A stretch of DNA of 64,000 bases, taken from contig NZ_NEGH01000006.1 in assembly GCF_002135375.1 (NCBI RefSeq), forward strand, positions 112,587-176,586. Reading direction: 5' to 3'. Shown here in pieces: positions 45,259 through 53,888 of this stretch. The notes beneath the pieces were generated by a model. It was not told the origin of the DNA. It was given only the letters and a program-made list of their open reading frames with translations, and searched no databases. How positions within the stretch are numbered: the first letter of the stretch is position 1; each line of letters begins with the position of its first letter. The position numbers and the translations under genes are program-made. Source of the DNA: Acinetobacter sp. ANC 4558 (GTDB lineage: Bacteria > Pseudomonadota > Gammaproteobacteria > Pseudomonadales > Moraxellaceae).

Positions 45259-46568
45259 ATATTGGCGTTATTTTCTTTAGTGTTGTCGTCTTATTTATTT
45301 TAGCATTTGTCATTTATAGTATGGTTATTACGCCACAAGATACTAAATTTGCATTCTTGAATTTATTTAGGCACAAACGTCGTTCACTTTCGACTATTTT
45401 TGCAATCATTTTAGGCGGTGTTGCAATTTTCCTTTATGGCGGATTTATTGAATATTCTTTTTGGATTTTAAAACAACAAACCGTAAGAACGAATGTTGGT
45501 CATGTCCAGATATATGACCCTTCATATTTTGAAACAGCAAATAAAAGTAAAAGTATTATTGAAAATTATCAAATACTGAAAAATGAAATTTTAGAAGATG
45601 CTGAATTATCGCAGTATATTTCGACCATTTCTGGTCAGCTTGAATTTACTGGCGTGATTTCACAGTACGAAAATGAAACATCGAGTTATTTTTCTGCAAT
45701 TGGTGTTGAGCCTCTTCCTGCATTAAAACTAGGTTCTTTTGATAAGTTAATTTCTGGTAGTGATTTATCTCGGATAAAAATGAATGAAATTACCGTAGGT
45801 AATGGTTTAGCAAAAACATTAAATGCAAAGTATGCAGATTGGGTTGATGTTTTATTGGTAAATAGTCAGGGTGGGCAAGGTGCTTTATCACTTAAAGTTC
45901 GCGGTATTTTTTCATCTGGTATAAAAGATTATGATGATGTTGCTATGAAAATGCCTCTTCAAACTGCCCAGCAATTAATGGATACAGATGGTGTAAGTAA
46001 AATAGTGATTTTGTTAAAAGATGACCGAAACCTTGAAGAATTCAACACAAAACTAGAAAATTTTATTGCAAATAAGCAGCAGAAATTAATCATTAAAGAT
46101 TGGAAGTCACTTTCACTATTTTATCAACAAGTAGAGGGAATGCTCTCAGGTATTTACTTTTTTATTAAAGTGATTGTTGCACTTATTGTGGTCTTTATGA
46201 TCAGTAATTCTATGCGAATGAATGTATTAGAAAGAACACGTGAAATTACGACCTTAAGAGCAATTGGTTTACAGCCCATGCACGTTTCACGTTTATTTCT
46301 ATTGGAAGGCATTTTTATTGGTGCAATCGGTGCGTTAGGGAGTTTAGTGATTGGTTTTACTTTTGCAGGAATGATTAATTTACAAGGCATTACTATGCCA
46401 CCCTCTCCAGGTCAGACAGAAGGTTATATTGCATTTATTAAAACAAATAGTTTTGAGTTGATTTGGATCACGTTGGTACTACCAATTATCACTGCATCTT
46501 TAGCATCAATTTTACCTGCTTTGAGTGCATCAAGACTCAATATTTCAGATGCTTTTAAATCCGTTTAG
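45255..46568 (+). CDS. FtsX/LolC-E-type ABC transporter permease
   Basis: 437 aa. An extra N-terminal membrane helix (about 4-24) precedes the usual FAFLNLFRHKRRSLSTIFAIILGG block with helix 2 (about 45-65). A large periplasmic domain (about 66-295) is followed by three C-terminal helices with MNVLERTREITTLRAIGL, the conserved FtsX coupling loop, and the ending PALSASRLNISDAFKSV. LolC/E has four helices, so the extra one is a difference. It pairs with the ATPase at 43911 and the LolA-like carrier at 46577. Confidence 0.92.
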   Translation: MNIGVIFFSVVVLFILAFVIYSMVITPQDTKFAFLNLFRHKRRSLSTIFAIILGGVAIFLYGGFIEYSFWILKQQTVRTNVGHVQIYDPSYFETANKSKSIIENYQILKNEILEDAELSQYISTISGQLEFTGVISQYENETSSYFSAIGVEPLPALKLGSFDKLISGSDLSRIKMNEITVGNGLAKTLNAKYADWVDVLLVNSQGGQGALSLKVRGIFSSGIKDYDDVAMKMPLQTAQQLMDTDGVSKIVILLKDDRNLEEFNTKLENFIANKQQKLIIKDWKSLSLFYQQVEGMLSGIYFFIKVIVALIVVFMISNSMRMNVLERTREITTLRAIGLQPMHVSRLFLLEGIFIGAIGALGSLVIGFTFAGMINLQGITMPPSPGQTEGYIAFIKTNSFELIWITLVLPIITASLASILPALSASRLNISDAFKSV

Positions 46569-46576
46569 GAAATAAT

Positions 46577-47359
46577 ATGAAAATTTATACTTTTATGACC
46601 TTATGTTCGTCATTGTTATTTTCTGCTTCAAGTTGGGCAGCTCCTTCATCGCCAAGTGCACTCGAAATAATTCGTCAGGCTGATAATATTCGTTCACCAA
46701 ATCAACCATTTCGTTATACCGTTACTGTATTGGAATATAAGTCTGGTGCAAAGCAATTTTCTAATAAACAAATTCTTGATATTTCAATGCGTTTTTTAAA
46801 ACAGAATGGGAGTAATAAAGCTGATGCACGTTCATTAGTTCGTTTTGTTTATCCGCCTCGGGATAAAGGAAAAATCATGTTGTCTGATTGGTATGATTTA
46901 TGGTTTTACACACAAGAACTACGAAGACCCATTCCAATTTCTCGTCAACAAAGATTATTGGGGCAAATTTCAAATGGTGATGTCATTGTGACAAACTTTG
47001 AAGATGCTTATGATGCTCAATTATTAAGTGAACAAGCCTGTGGTAATAAGACTTGCTATCAATTATCTTTAGCACGTAAATCATCCGAAGTTACATGGCC
47101 AAAAGTAATTTATTTAGTTGAAAAAGGAAGCTATAGACCATATCAAGCTTCGTATTTTTCACAAGATAACAAGTTAATGAAAGAAGTTTCTTATCAGAAT
47201 TATAAGCCTTTACTTGGTCTAGAAAGACCATCCAAAATTGTTGTGAAAGACACGCGTCATGGAAGCGGTTATTCAGTCATGGAATATAGTAATTTAAAAT
47301 TTGAATCCTTGCCTGTGTCACATTTCACAAAGGAATATATTCAGCGAAGGGCGAATTAA
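46577..47359 (+). CDS. LolA-like outer-membrane lipoprotein-sorting protein
   Basis: 260 aa with signal peptide (MKIYTFMTLCSSLLFSASSWA) and a LolA/LolB-type half-barrel of the COG2834 sort: LEIIRQADNIRSPNQPFRYT, VRFVYPPRDKGKIMLSDWYD, DLWFYTQELRRPIPISRQQR, then GLERPSKIVVKD. Such proteins shield a lipid or acyl group while it crosses the periplasm. It has an internal Cys pair (EQACGNKTCYQL) that could be disulfide linked. It overlaps the next gene by one base and follows the permease by 8. Confidence 0.9.
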   Translation: MKIYTFMTLCSSLLFSASSWAAPSSPSALEIIRQADNIRSPNQPFRYTVTVLEYKSGAKQFSNKQILDISMRFLKQNGSNKADARSLVRFVYPPRDKGKIMLSDWYDLWFYTQELRRPIPISRQQRLLGQISNGDVIVTNFEDAYDAQLLSEQACGNKTCYQLSLARKSSEVTWPKVIYLVEKGSYRPYQASYFSQDNKLMKEVSYQNYKPLLGLERPSKIVVKDTRHGSGYSVMEYSNLKFESLPVSHFTKEYIQRRAN

Positions 47360-48726
47360 TGTCTTTTTATCGCTGGCTTATATTACCGTTAGGAATATTA
47401 CCTGTAGAAAAAGCTATGGCATGTTTGTCAGATGCAGATATAGAAATATTGGGGCAAATGTCATATACCCATAAAGCTTCTTCTACCTGGGAAATTGAAG
47501 GACAGAATCCTTATCGTACAAACAATGGATATAATGATTTAGCAATTAAATATAGTAATCATTGTGATTTAAGTGATGATAAATTAAAACTAAATATTGG
47601 TCTGTATGGCTTAGTTTATGCTCCTTATCAAGATACTGGAAAATTTGAAGAAGATGATAAACAGGTAAAACTACTGTTAGATCAGTTCAATCTTTCTTAT
47701 TCAGTTTCTGATACGGTGAATGTTGATGTTGGAAAGATAAAAAATAAGAATGGCTTAATTTATTTAAAATCTCCATCTGACCTGTTAAGTAATTATTATG
47801 CGGGATTTAAGCCAACACAAATCTATGATCCTGCATTGAAATCGGCATATCAAGAATCTTTTTGGGGGATAGTGGTTGCGCAAGATACAGATAATTATTC
47901 TTTGTCATTAACAGCATCTCCCCAATTAACACATGTTGATCAACGTTATATCTCATCAACGAATTGGTCTGCACTTGAACGTTCAAATACAAATGATCGA
48001 TATTTATTAAAGTATACAGATCACCGCTTTGATCAGCATACGCCATCACTGAGTGTTTTATTGGGGAGTTCAAAATCTATTGCATTGTCAGATAGCTATA
48101 ATATTACGCAACAATTAACGTTTAATGCAGAATTGGCTTTACACCAAAAGCAGCAATGGCGACATTTGAGTGAAAGTAATGTAGAGAAACTGCAAAATTA
48201 TATATTCCCTGAAGAATTATATCGAATAAAAAATAAGAAGGGGATAGAGCTTGCATTAGGAATGCAATATACCTCAGATCGTTTTAGTCAATTTGGACTA
48301 GAGTATTATTATCAAAGTGAAGGGTATTCTAGAAAACAGAGGCGTTCACAAACCAATTTAATTCATTTTTTGAATCAAAAAACAAATTATGTCCCATTAG
48401 ATAAAGCTTTTGATTCATATAAATATTTAATGGCATCAGAGATATATAACATTTCCAGTAAAGGCAATTTACAGGGTAAACATTATATTAATGGTTATGC
48501 AAGTATTAGCGCCGCAGAGCAAAAAAGTTTTAAACCCTACTTCGTAATGAATATGTCAGATAAAAGTTTAACGACTGGAATGACGTATTCTCAATCTCTC
48601 AATATAAAGCAAAAACAATTAGAAGTTTATACGGGTGTTTATGCATCTTTAGGTAAAAAGAATTCCGAATTCGGCATGTTTGGAAAAACTGTCGGTAGCT
48701 ATGTCGGATTTAACTATCATTTTTAA
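47359..48726 (+). CDS. Predicted outer-membrane beta-barrel protein of the transport module
   Basis: 455 aa. A signal-like N-terminus (MSFYRWLILPLGILPVEKAMA, then Cys) is followed by long runs of alternating polar/aromatic residues and a final GSYVGFNYHF with C-terminal Phe, the BAM recognition sign. LDQFNLSYSVSDTVNVDVGK resembles the early strands of DUF1302-type porins often found beside LolA-like genes. It starts inside the stop of the LolA-like gene (TAATG). It may receive the cargo at the outer membrane. AMAC is a poor lipobox, so lipidation is unlikely. Confidence 0.72.
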   Translation: MSFYRWLILPLGILPVEKAMACLSDADIEILGQMSYTHKASSTWEIEGQNPYRTNNGYNDLAIKYSNHCDLSDDKLKLNIGLYGLVYAPYQDTGKFEEDDKQVKLLLDQFNLSYSVSDTVNVDVGKIKNKNGLIYLKSPSDLLSNYYAGFKPTQIYDPALKSAYQESFWGIVVAQDTDNYSLSLTASPQLTHVDQRYISSTNWSALERSNTNDRYLLKYTDHRFDQHTPSLSVLLGSSKSIALSDSYNITQQLTFNAELALHQKQQWRHLSESNVEKLQNYIFPEELYRIKNKKGIELALGMQYTSDRFSQFGLEYYYQSEGYSRKQRRSQTNLIHFLNQKTNYVPLDKAFDSYKYLMASEIYNISSKGNLQGKHYINGYASISAAEQKSFKPYFVMNMSDKSLTTGMTYSQSLNIKQKQLEVYTGVYASLGKKNSEFGMFGKTVGSYVGFNYHF

Positions 48727-48736
48727 GGTTTTTATT

Positions 48737-49669
48737 ATGAATATTAAAGAATTAAAATCAGTTGCTTTTATGTTTGCTGGTCAAGGAAACCCTACTATTG
48801 GTATGGGCTCAGATTTATGGGATATAAATGATACAACTCGAAAAATTTGGGATTGTGCGAGTGATATTTCACAAAAAGACATCCGCCGTCTTTGTTTAAG
48901 AGGCCCAATGAATAAATTGGTACAAACCACACATCAGCAATTAGCAGTTACTGCAATAAATATCAGCCTTTATACATTATGTCGTGAAAACATGACGTCA
49001 GATATTGTTGCAGGATTATGTGGTCATAGTGTAGGAGAATACGCGGCTTTATACGCTGCAAATGCGGCAACACTTGAAGATACATTCAAGATGATTCAAT
49101 TTCGTGCAAATCTTATGCATGACTTAAGTCAAATAAATAAAGGATCAATGTATGCGGTCAAAGGAATTGATTATCAAACCCTAAAGAAACAAATAGAACA
49201 TTTTGGAGTTGAAGTCGATATTTGTTGTGATAATAGTCCTCAGCAACAAGTGATTGGTGGTACTACGGATGCATTAACAGCGTTTTCTCGTCAGTTAATG
49301 ACAAATGGGTATGAAACAACTAAATTAGGAGTTAGCGGAGCGTGGCATACACGTCTTATGCATACAGGTGTTCAGCAGATGCGAGATTATTTAGCCTCAA
49401 TCCCACTTCAGTCACCAGAATATGATGTTGTAATGAATGTGACTGGCATGCCAGAAAAAAATCCTGAAATCATTAAAGAAAACTTAGCACTTCATTTAAC
49501 ACATACCGTGAAATGGACTGAGTCCATGGAGAGATTACTTAATCACACTACTGCTCCAGTATTATTAGAAGTGAGTAATAAAGCATATTTAGGGCATATG
49601 CTAAGTGATTTTATTACATCTTCTTCAGAAAAAACCATACATTGTAGACAGATGATGGGGCTATCATGA
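48737..49669 (+). CDS. ACP S-malonyltransferase-like acyltransferase (FabD type)
   Basis: 310 aa from the ATG at 48737; an in-frame ATG at 48680 lies inside the preceding gene. FMFAGQGNPTIGMGSDLW opens the fold, GHSVGEYAAL holds Ser98, GAWHTRLM holds His205, and Arg124 in QFRANLM matches the Arg that selects malonyl groups in FabD. The length is standard. It would load malonyl from CoA onto the cluster ACP to feed the KS-CLF. That it comes after the transport genes shows the two gene sets are one unit. Confidence 0.92.
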   Translation: MNIKELKSVAFMFAGQGNPTIGMGSDLWDINDTTRKIWDCASDISQKDIRRLCLRGPMNKLVQTTHQQLAVTAINISLYTLCRENMTSDIVAGLCGHSVGEYAALYAANAATLEDTFKMIQFRANLMHDLSQINKGSMYAVKGIDYQTLKKQIEHFGVEVDICCDNSPQQQVIGGTTDALTAFSRQLMTNGYETTKLGVSGAWHTRLMHTGVQQMRDYLASIPLQSPEYDVVMNVTGMPEKNPEIIKENLALHLTHTVKWTESMERLLNHTTAPVLLEVSNKAYLGHMLSDFITSSSEKTIHCRQMMGLS

Positions 49670-50667
49670 ATCCGGATTATTTAAAATTTATTCACTTTCA
49701 AGATAAGCGACTCATTGTTCTATTTTATTTGATTTTATTTATTGTTCTTGGATTTTATTGGAAGAATAATAACTATACTTTAACAGTCAATGATGTATGG
49801 TGGTTAAGTGGACTTTTTGCCATCATGTTATTTAATTTTAGCTATGAGTTGAAAGCTTATTGGACATATAATTTTTTATTTGAGCGTGTGGATTTTGATG
49901 TTTTTTTAAATCAAAAGAAATATAGCGTTCCAGCATTTTTTCTTAGACCAATTGTTGTCAGTATTTTTTCTATTCTTATTTTTTGGATTGTTGTTCAAGG
50001 CAGTTTTTTATTTTCTAGTGAATATTATCGTATTATTTTTCTTTATCTTATTTCACCATTTGTAATTTATTTAATATTCAGAGTATTAAGAGTTGTCTAT
50101 ATTCAGCAATTATTAAATGCTGTCTCCTCTCATATTAAGTATAAAAGTTTTTATCAATATGTTGCTTATTCAGTTTTTATTATTGTTATTTTAAATTTAA
50201 TTTCGATTCATCCTTTAGCATTAAACCCAGATTTTTCTTTGAAAGATGGTTATTTTTCTTTAGCTTTAATGATTGCAATGCTTATCTTATGTAGTATTGT
50301 ACTGTGTATTAATCTAATTTTTTTAAAAATTACGAAGCGTTATATCTTTCTAGGAAGAATTTTTTTACAAGAACTGGACTTTAGTTTCACGAAAGATATT
50401 CCATTTCAAATATTATATAAGCAACATTTCATAATCAGAGTCCTAATTTTATTCATGGTGATGTGTCTATGGACGATCAGTATAAGTGCTATTTTAAGCC
50501 TATTAAATTGGAAAATTTATTTTGAAGCTTATTTTTTAATCTGTTTTATACCATGTTTAGTCTTTTATTTTTTACACACATACTGGCAATGGCATCGTGA
50601 ATTAATGATGGCATACGATATGTATTTTCGTTCAAGAGAAATTACCAAACGAAGAAATGAACAATAA
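49666..50667 (+). CDS. Polytopic inner-membrane protein of unknown function
   Basis: 333 aa with about seven or eight hydrophobic segments, very rich in Phe, Ile and Leu, with basic ends (HREL..RSREITKRRNEQ). No family was recognised. It overlaps the FabD-like gene by 4 bases (ATGA), so it is translationally coupled and part of the cluster. A membrane-bound acyltransferase or a flippase-like helper would fit the context, but no catalytic motif supports either. Confidence 0.7.
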   Translation: MNPDYLKFIHFQDKRLIVLFYLILFIVLGFYWKNNNYTLTVNDVWWLSGLFAIMLFNFSYELKAYWTYNFLFERVDFDVFLNQKKYSVPAFFLRPIVVSIFSILIFWIVVQGSFLFSSEYYRIIFLYLISPFVIYLIFRVLRVVYIQQLLNAVSSHIKYKSFYQYVAYSVFIIVILNLISIHPLALNPDFSLKDGYFSLALMIAMLILCSIVLCINLIFLKITKRYIFLGRIFLQELDFSFTKDIPFQILYKQHFIIRVLILFMVMCLWTISISAILSLLNWKIYFEAYFLICFIPCLVFYFLHTYWQWHRELMMAYDMYFRSREITKRRNEQ

Positions 50668-50758
50668 CCTAAGCTACGTTGAGTTTTTATCACGATTCAA
50701 TGATAAACCGCTTCCATTAGCTGTGGAAAACGATCTGTTGTTTTGCAAATACCTGTAA
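50657..50758 (+). CDS. Possible 33-aa ORF or truncated gene start at the cluster end
   Basis: An ATG at 50657, inside the last codons of the membrane-protein gene, opens MNNNLSYVEFLSRFNDKPLP and stops after 33 codons at 50756-50758. The overlap imitates the other couplings in this cluster. It may be the 5' relic of a lost last gene; chance is also possible. Confidence 0.3.
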   Translation: MNNNLSYVEFLSRFNDKPLPLAVENDLLFCKYL

Positions 50759-50894
50759 AATAATTTTAAGAATTAAAAATAAGTTTAAACTTACTTTTAA
50801 GATTAATTTTATCCGTAACATAAAAGATCAAAATAGACTTGAGATTTTTTATAAACTTTTCATAATGTTTTTTTTCATTATTTAAATTGTATTC

Positions 50895-51479
50895 ATGACA
50901 TTATTTGAAATTGTCTCTGTGATAATTAGTATTATTGCCGTTATTTTAACCATTAAAAGACATCTTTGGTGTTGGTTTTTTAATTTCTTTGCGTGTGTGC
51001 TTTATGCAATTTTATTTTTTGAATTTAAACTATATGGTGAAACAATTTTACAGGTTTTTTTCATGGGGATGGCTATTTATGGTTATATGCAATGGAAAAA
51101 AGGATTAAGTGAGCAACATGAACTCATCATTTCTGACCTTAAGTTGAATTCCATTTTAATACAAATATTAATTACAGCTGGTGTTGGTTTATCCTTTGGA
51201 GCACTATTGGCTTATTTTACAGATGCCGCAGTTCCTTGGCTTGATGCACAATTGGCAGCATTTAGTTTATTAGCGACATATTGGAGTGGTAAAAAATATT
51301 TAAGCACATGGCGACTTTGGGTGATTGTTGATATTATTTATGTTGCGATGTTTATTTATAAAGATCTTTATCCGACAGCTGGGTTATACGCCATGTTTGT
51401 GATTTTAGCTGGAATGGGGTGGCTACAATGGCAAAAAATATATAGACAACAAATGCAAGGTTCTTTAATACCCTCATGA
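50895..51479 (+). CDS. pnuC: PnuC-type nicotinamide (riboside) transporter
   Basis: 194 aa with about seven membrane segments. LWCWFFNFFACVLYAILFFE (25-44) carries the family's W-x-x-N region, followed by YGETILQVFFMGMAIYGYMQW and, late, TYWSGKKYLSTWRLWVIVDI. PnuC takes up nicotinamide riboside or a related vitamin by facilitated diffusion. A 95-aa gene overlaps its end by 4 bases. No riboswitch-like structure was seen upstream. Confidence 0.92.
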   Translation: MTLFEIVSVIISIIAVILTIKRHLWCWFFNFFACVLYAILFFEFKLYGETILQVFFMGMAIYGYMQWKKGLSEQHELIISDLKLNSILIQILITAGVGLSFGALLAYFTDAAVPWLDAQLAAFSLLATYWSGKKYLSTWRLWVIVDIIYVAMFIYKDLYPTAGLYAMFVILAGMGWLQWQKIYRQQMQGSLIPS

Positions 51480-51763
51480 TGATTCATTTTAGTCAGCACC
51501 AATTAGAAAAATTTAACTGTTTAGTGCAGAAAATAAAGGATCAACCCGAGCATTATTTATGTTTTGATTCAGTTTCAGATTTTTATCAAGCGAAATGGTT
51601 AGATGATTTTCCCCAAGGAACCAATTGGTATGTGACGGGTTTGGATGATGGTGCAGAAGAATTTTATGTTTTGATTGAATATAAAAATCATTATTTAAAA
51701 ATTCAAAAAACCTCAGAGACGATAGTAAGTTTGGGGGTATATGAAGATGCTGATGGAATATAG
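51476..51763 (+). CDS. Small protein translationally coupled to pnuC
   Basis: 95 aa, acidic, no signal peptide, not recognised. Text such as FPQGTNWYVTGLDDGAEEFY and NHYLKIQKTSETI suggests a small alpha/beta fold. The ATGA-type overlap with pnuC indicates coupled translation, so a role with the transporter is possible but unproven. Confidence 0.65.
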   Translation: MMIHFSQHQLEKFNCLVQKIKDQPEHYLCFDSVSDFYQAKWLDDFPQGTNWYVTGLDDGAEEFYVLIEYKNHYLKIQKTSETIVSLGVYEDADGI

Positions 51764-51842
51764 AATAAATAGGAATAAAAGAAGTTATCAGAAATCGGAT
51801 AACATAAGATAAATCATTGTTTAAGTTGCTTGAGGAAACAAA

Positions 51843-52328
51843 ATGGGAACATTATTGCCAGTTGCACAAAAAGGCGAGGGAGTATTGGCATTAAAAGCTT
51901 CAGTGATTTCACAAGCAGAATTTAATTCACAGTGGTTATATCAGCTGACAGAGGCAATGCATGCGACAATGCTTGAACGTAATGGCGTTGGTATTGCTGC
52001 ACCACAAGTTTATATTTCCAAAAGAGTGATCATCGTTGCTTCTAAACCAAATCCTCGTTATCCAGATGCACCTGAAATGTCTCCTATTATTATGATTAAT
52101 CCTGAAATTGTATGGATGTCTGAACAAGAAAATTTAGGTGAGGAAGGTTGCTTAAGTGTACAGAATGAAAGAGGTTCTGTAAGACGCGCAAATGAAATTC
52201 AGGTTCACTATTTTGATTTAGACGGAACAAAGTTTGAGTTGAGACTTTCAGGTTTTCCTGCACGTATTGTGCAACATGAAGTAGATCATTTAAATGGAAT
52301 ATTATTTGTAGAAAGGTTATCTGAATAG
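51843..52328 (+). CDS. def: Peptide deformylase
   Basis: 161 aa with all three deformylase motifs: GIAAPQ at 50-55, EGCLS at 101-105 (metal Cys103) and HEVDH at 145-149. It removes the N-formyl group from new proteins. The usual partner fmt is not next to it, and the protein is of the shorter, type-II-like size class, so it may be a second deformylase in this genome. A GAGGAAAC ribosome-binding site lies upstream. Confidence 0.95.
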   Translation: MGTLLPVAQKGEGVLALKASVISQAEFNSQWLYQLTEAMHATMLERNGVGIAAPQVYISKRVIIVASKPNPRYPDAPEMSPIIMINPEIVWMSEQENLGEEGCLSVQNERGSVRRANEIQVHYFDLDGTKFELRLSGFPARIVQHEVDHLNGILFVERLSE

Positions 52329-52338
52329 AGTATAAAAA

Positions 52339-52364
52339 ATAAGCCACAAATTAGTGTGGCTTAT
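52339..52364. terminator. Terminator between def and the MHS transporter
   Basis: ATAAGCCACA/TGTGGCTTAT, a 10-bp stem between convergent genes; the A-rich left flank gives a T run for the minus-strand transcript. Confidence 0.7.
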
Positions 52365-52370
52365 GAACAA

Positions 52371-53675
52371 TTAGATTTTATGATGCTGTGTTTCAAATTT
52401 ATATTTGAACATCAGGGTCGCGATTAGGGTAAATATACAAATCATCCAAATATAGTAAATTGCACCCACTGAGCTAAACAAGCTTAACCATTGTACCAGT
52501 GGGAAAGTTAAACCTCCTGCAATGGCGTAAGCAACATTATAGGAAAATGAAATGCCTGTAAAACGGATTTGTGCAGGAAACATTTTCACCATCATATAAG
52601 ATACAATACCCACAGTACCTGAACATAAGCCTACCAGCATATACAAAAAGAAAATTACGTGATCAGTCTGCTGTCCTAAACTATAAAAAAATATGGATGA
52701 AATGATTGCGACTAAAATGACACCCATGCTCATGGTTCGCCAACCACCAAATTTATCGGCCAATAACCCAGCACTGATACAACCTACCATTTGCATTACA
52801 ATTGCAGCACTTTGCATTTTGAATGCGTCGGCTCTTTCAAAACCAAATGTTGTTGTGAGTAGGGTTGGCATAGATAGAATGAGTACTAAGACACATCCAG
52901 TTAAAAACCAAGTAAAAATCATACCCAGTACAGTTGCAGTTTTATGTTGAGCTAGGACTTGTTTGACAGGTAATTGCTTTGATAATTCTTTGCGTTGTTG
53001 CATTGCTTTAAAAACAGGCGTTTCTTTTAAATAACTTCTAAGATATAAGGTAATAAATCCAAAAATACCACCTAAAATAAATGGAATACGCCATGCCCAA
53101 TCTTGCACTTCTTGTTGGCTAAATTGAGTCGAAATGAATAAAGACATTAATGCGCCAAGCAAAATGCCTAAAGATAAACCCGAAGTGAGTAAACCATTTG
53201 CAAAACCAATTCGTTTTTCATGAACATGTTCTGACACAAAAGTCCATGCTGCTGGGATTTCACCACCAATTGCAATTCCTTGCAATATTCTCATGAATAA
53301 TAAAAGTAATGGTGCAACATAACCAACCGTTTCATAGGTAGGCATAATACCAATACATAATGTCGGTAGTGCCATTAATAAAATTGAGAGGGTAAATAAA
53401 CGCTTACGACCAACTAAGTCTCCAAAGTGGGCCATAATAATGCCACCCAATGGTCTAAAAAAGTAACCAGCGGCAAAAATTCCATAGGTATTGAGTAGAG
53501 CCCAAAAGGGGCTAAGCGTGCTTGGAAAAAATAGTTCAGAAATTAATTTTGCATAAAAAACAAAAATAACAAAGTCATAGAACTCTAATGCACCACCCAG
53601 TGAGGATAATCCCAATGTTCTCTTATCTTCTCTGCTCAGTGCAGGATGATTATTTTGCTCCACGACTTTATCCAT
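52371..53675 (-). CDS. MHS-family MFS transporter (metabolite:H+ symporter type)
   Basis: 434 aa with 12 hydrophobic segments. The MHS subfamily marks are FRPLGGIIMAHFGDLVGRKR at about 57-76 and RILQGIAIGGEIPAAWTFVS with the following EHVHEKRIGFANGLL. Such permeases (ProP, KgtP, CitA class) import small organic acids or osmolytes with protons. The substrate cannot be fixed. The gene stands alone. Confidence 0.92.
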   Translation of the reverse strand: MDKVVEQNNHPALSREDKRTLGLSSLGGALEFYDFVIFVFYAKLISELFFPSTLSPFWALLNTYGIFAAGYFFRPLGGIIMAHFGDLVGRKRLFTLSILLMALPTLCIGIMPTYETVGYVAPLLLLFMRILQGIAIGGEIPAAWTFVSEHVHEKRIGFANGLLTSGLSLGILLGALMSLFISTQFSQQEVQDWAWRIPFILGGIFGFITLYLRSYLKETPVFKAMQQRKELSKQLPVKQVLAQHKTATVLGMIFTWFLTGCVLVLILSMPTLLTTTFGFERADAFKMQSAAIVMQMVGCISAGLLADKFGGWRTMSMGVILVAIISSIFFYSLGQQTDHVIFFLYMLVGLCSGTVGIVSYMMVKMFPAQIRFTGISFSYNVAYAIAGGLTFPLVQWLSLFSSVGAIYYIWMICIFTLIATLMFKYKFETQHHKI

Positions 53676-53822
53676 GATTAAACTTATATATAAATTCTCA
53701 TATTCTAATAATAAATCAATAAAAAAGAAGAGAGGAAGATAGCTTAACTTATGAAAAAAAGAAATGAATCATTATACTTTTAGAATGTAATCGTATTTTA
53801 ATTGAAAAGTTGGACGATAAAA

Positions 53823-53864
53823 AAGCACGATGACAATCAAAAAAGGGCTGATTGTCATCGTGCT
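53823..53864. terminator. Strong terminator downstream of the pirin gene
   Basis: A perfect 16-bp stem (AGCACGATGACAATCA with its complement) and a 9-base loop; the minus strand continues with a T run. No gene lies on the plus side immediately before it. Confidence 0.9.
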
Positions 53865-53888
53865 ATTTAATTGAGTTAATTTTTTCTG

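Noticed and set aside
48680..48736. Upstream start for the malonyltransferase gene
   Set aside because: It would overlap the barrel gene; the ATG at 48737 aligns with normal FabD starts.
35818..49669. Classical aryl polyene cluster
   Set aside because: KS/CLF, DH, KR, ACP and a LolA-like gene are present, but ammonia lyase, aryl-CoA ligase, MMPL exporter and lysophospholipid acyltransferase are missing, and an ABC/Lol route replaces the exporter.
50760..50894. NAD- or vitamin-sensing riboswitch before pnuC
   Set aside because: Only AT-rich sequence with no consistent multi-stem structure or known conserved core.
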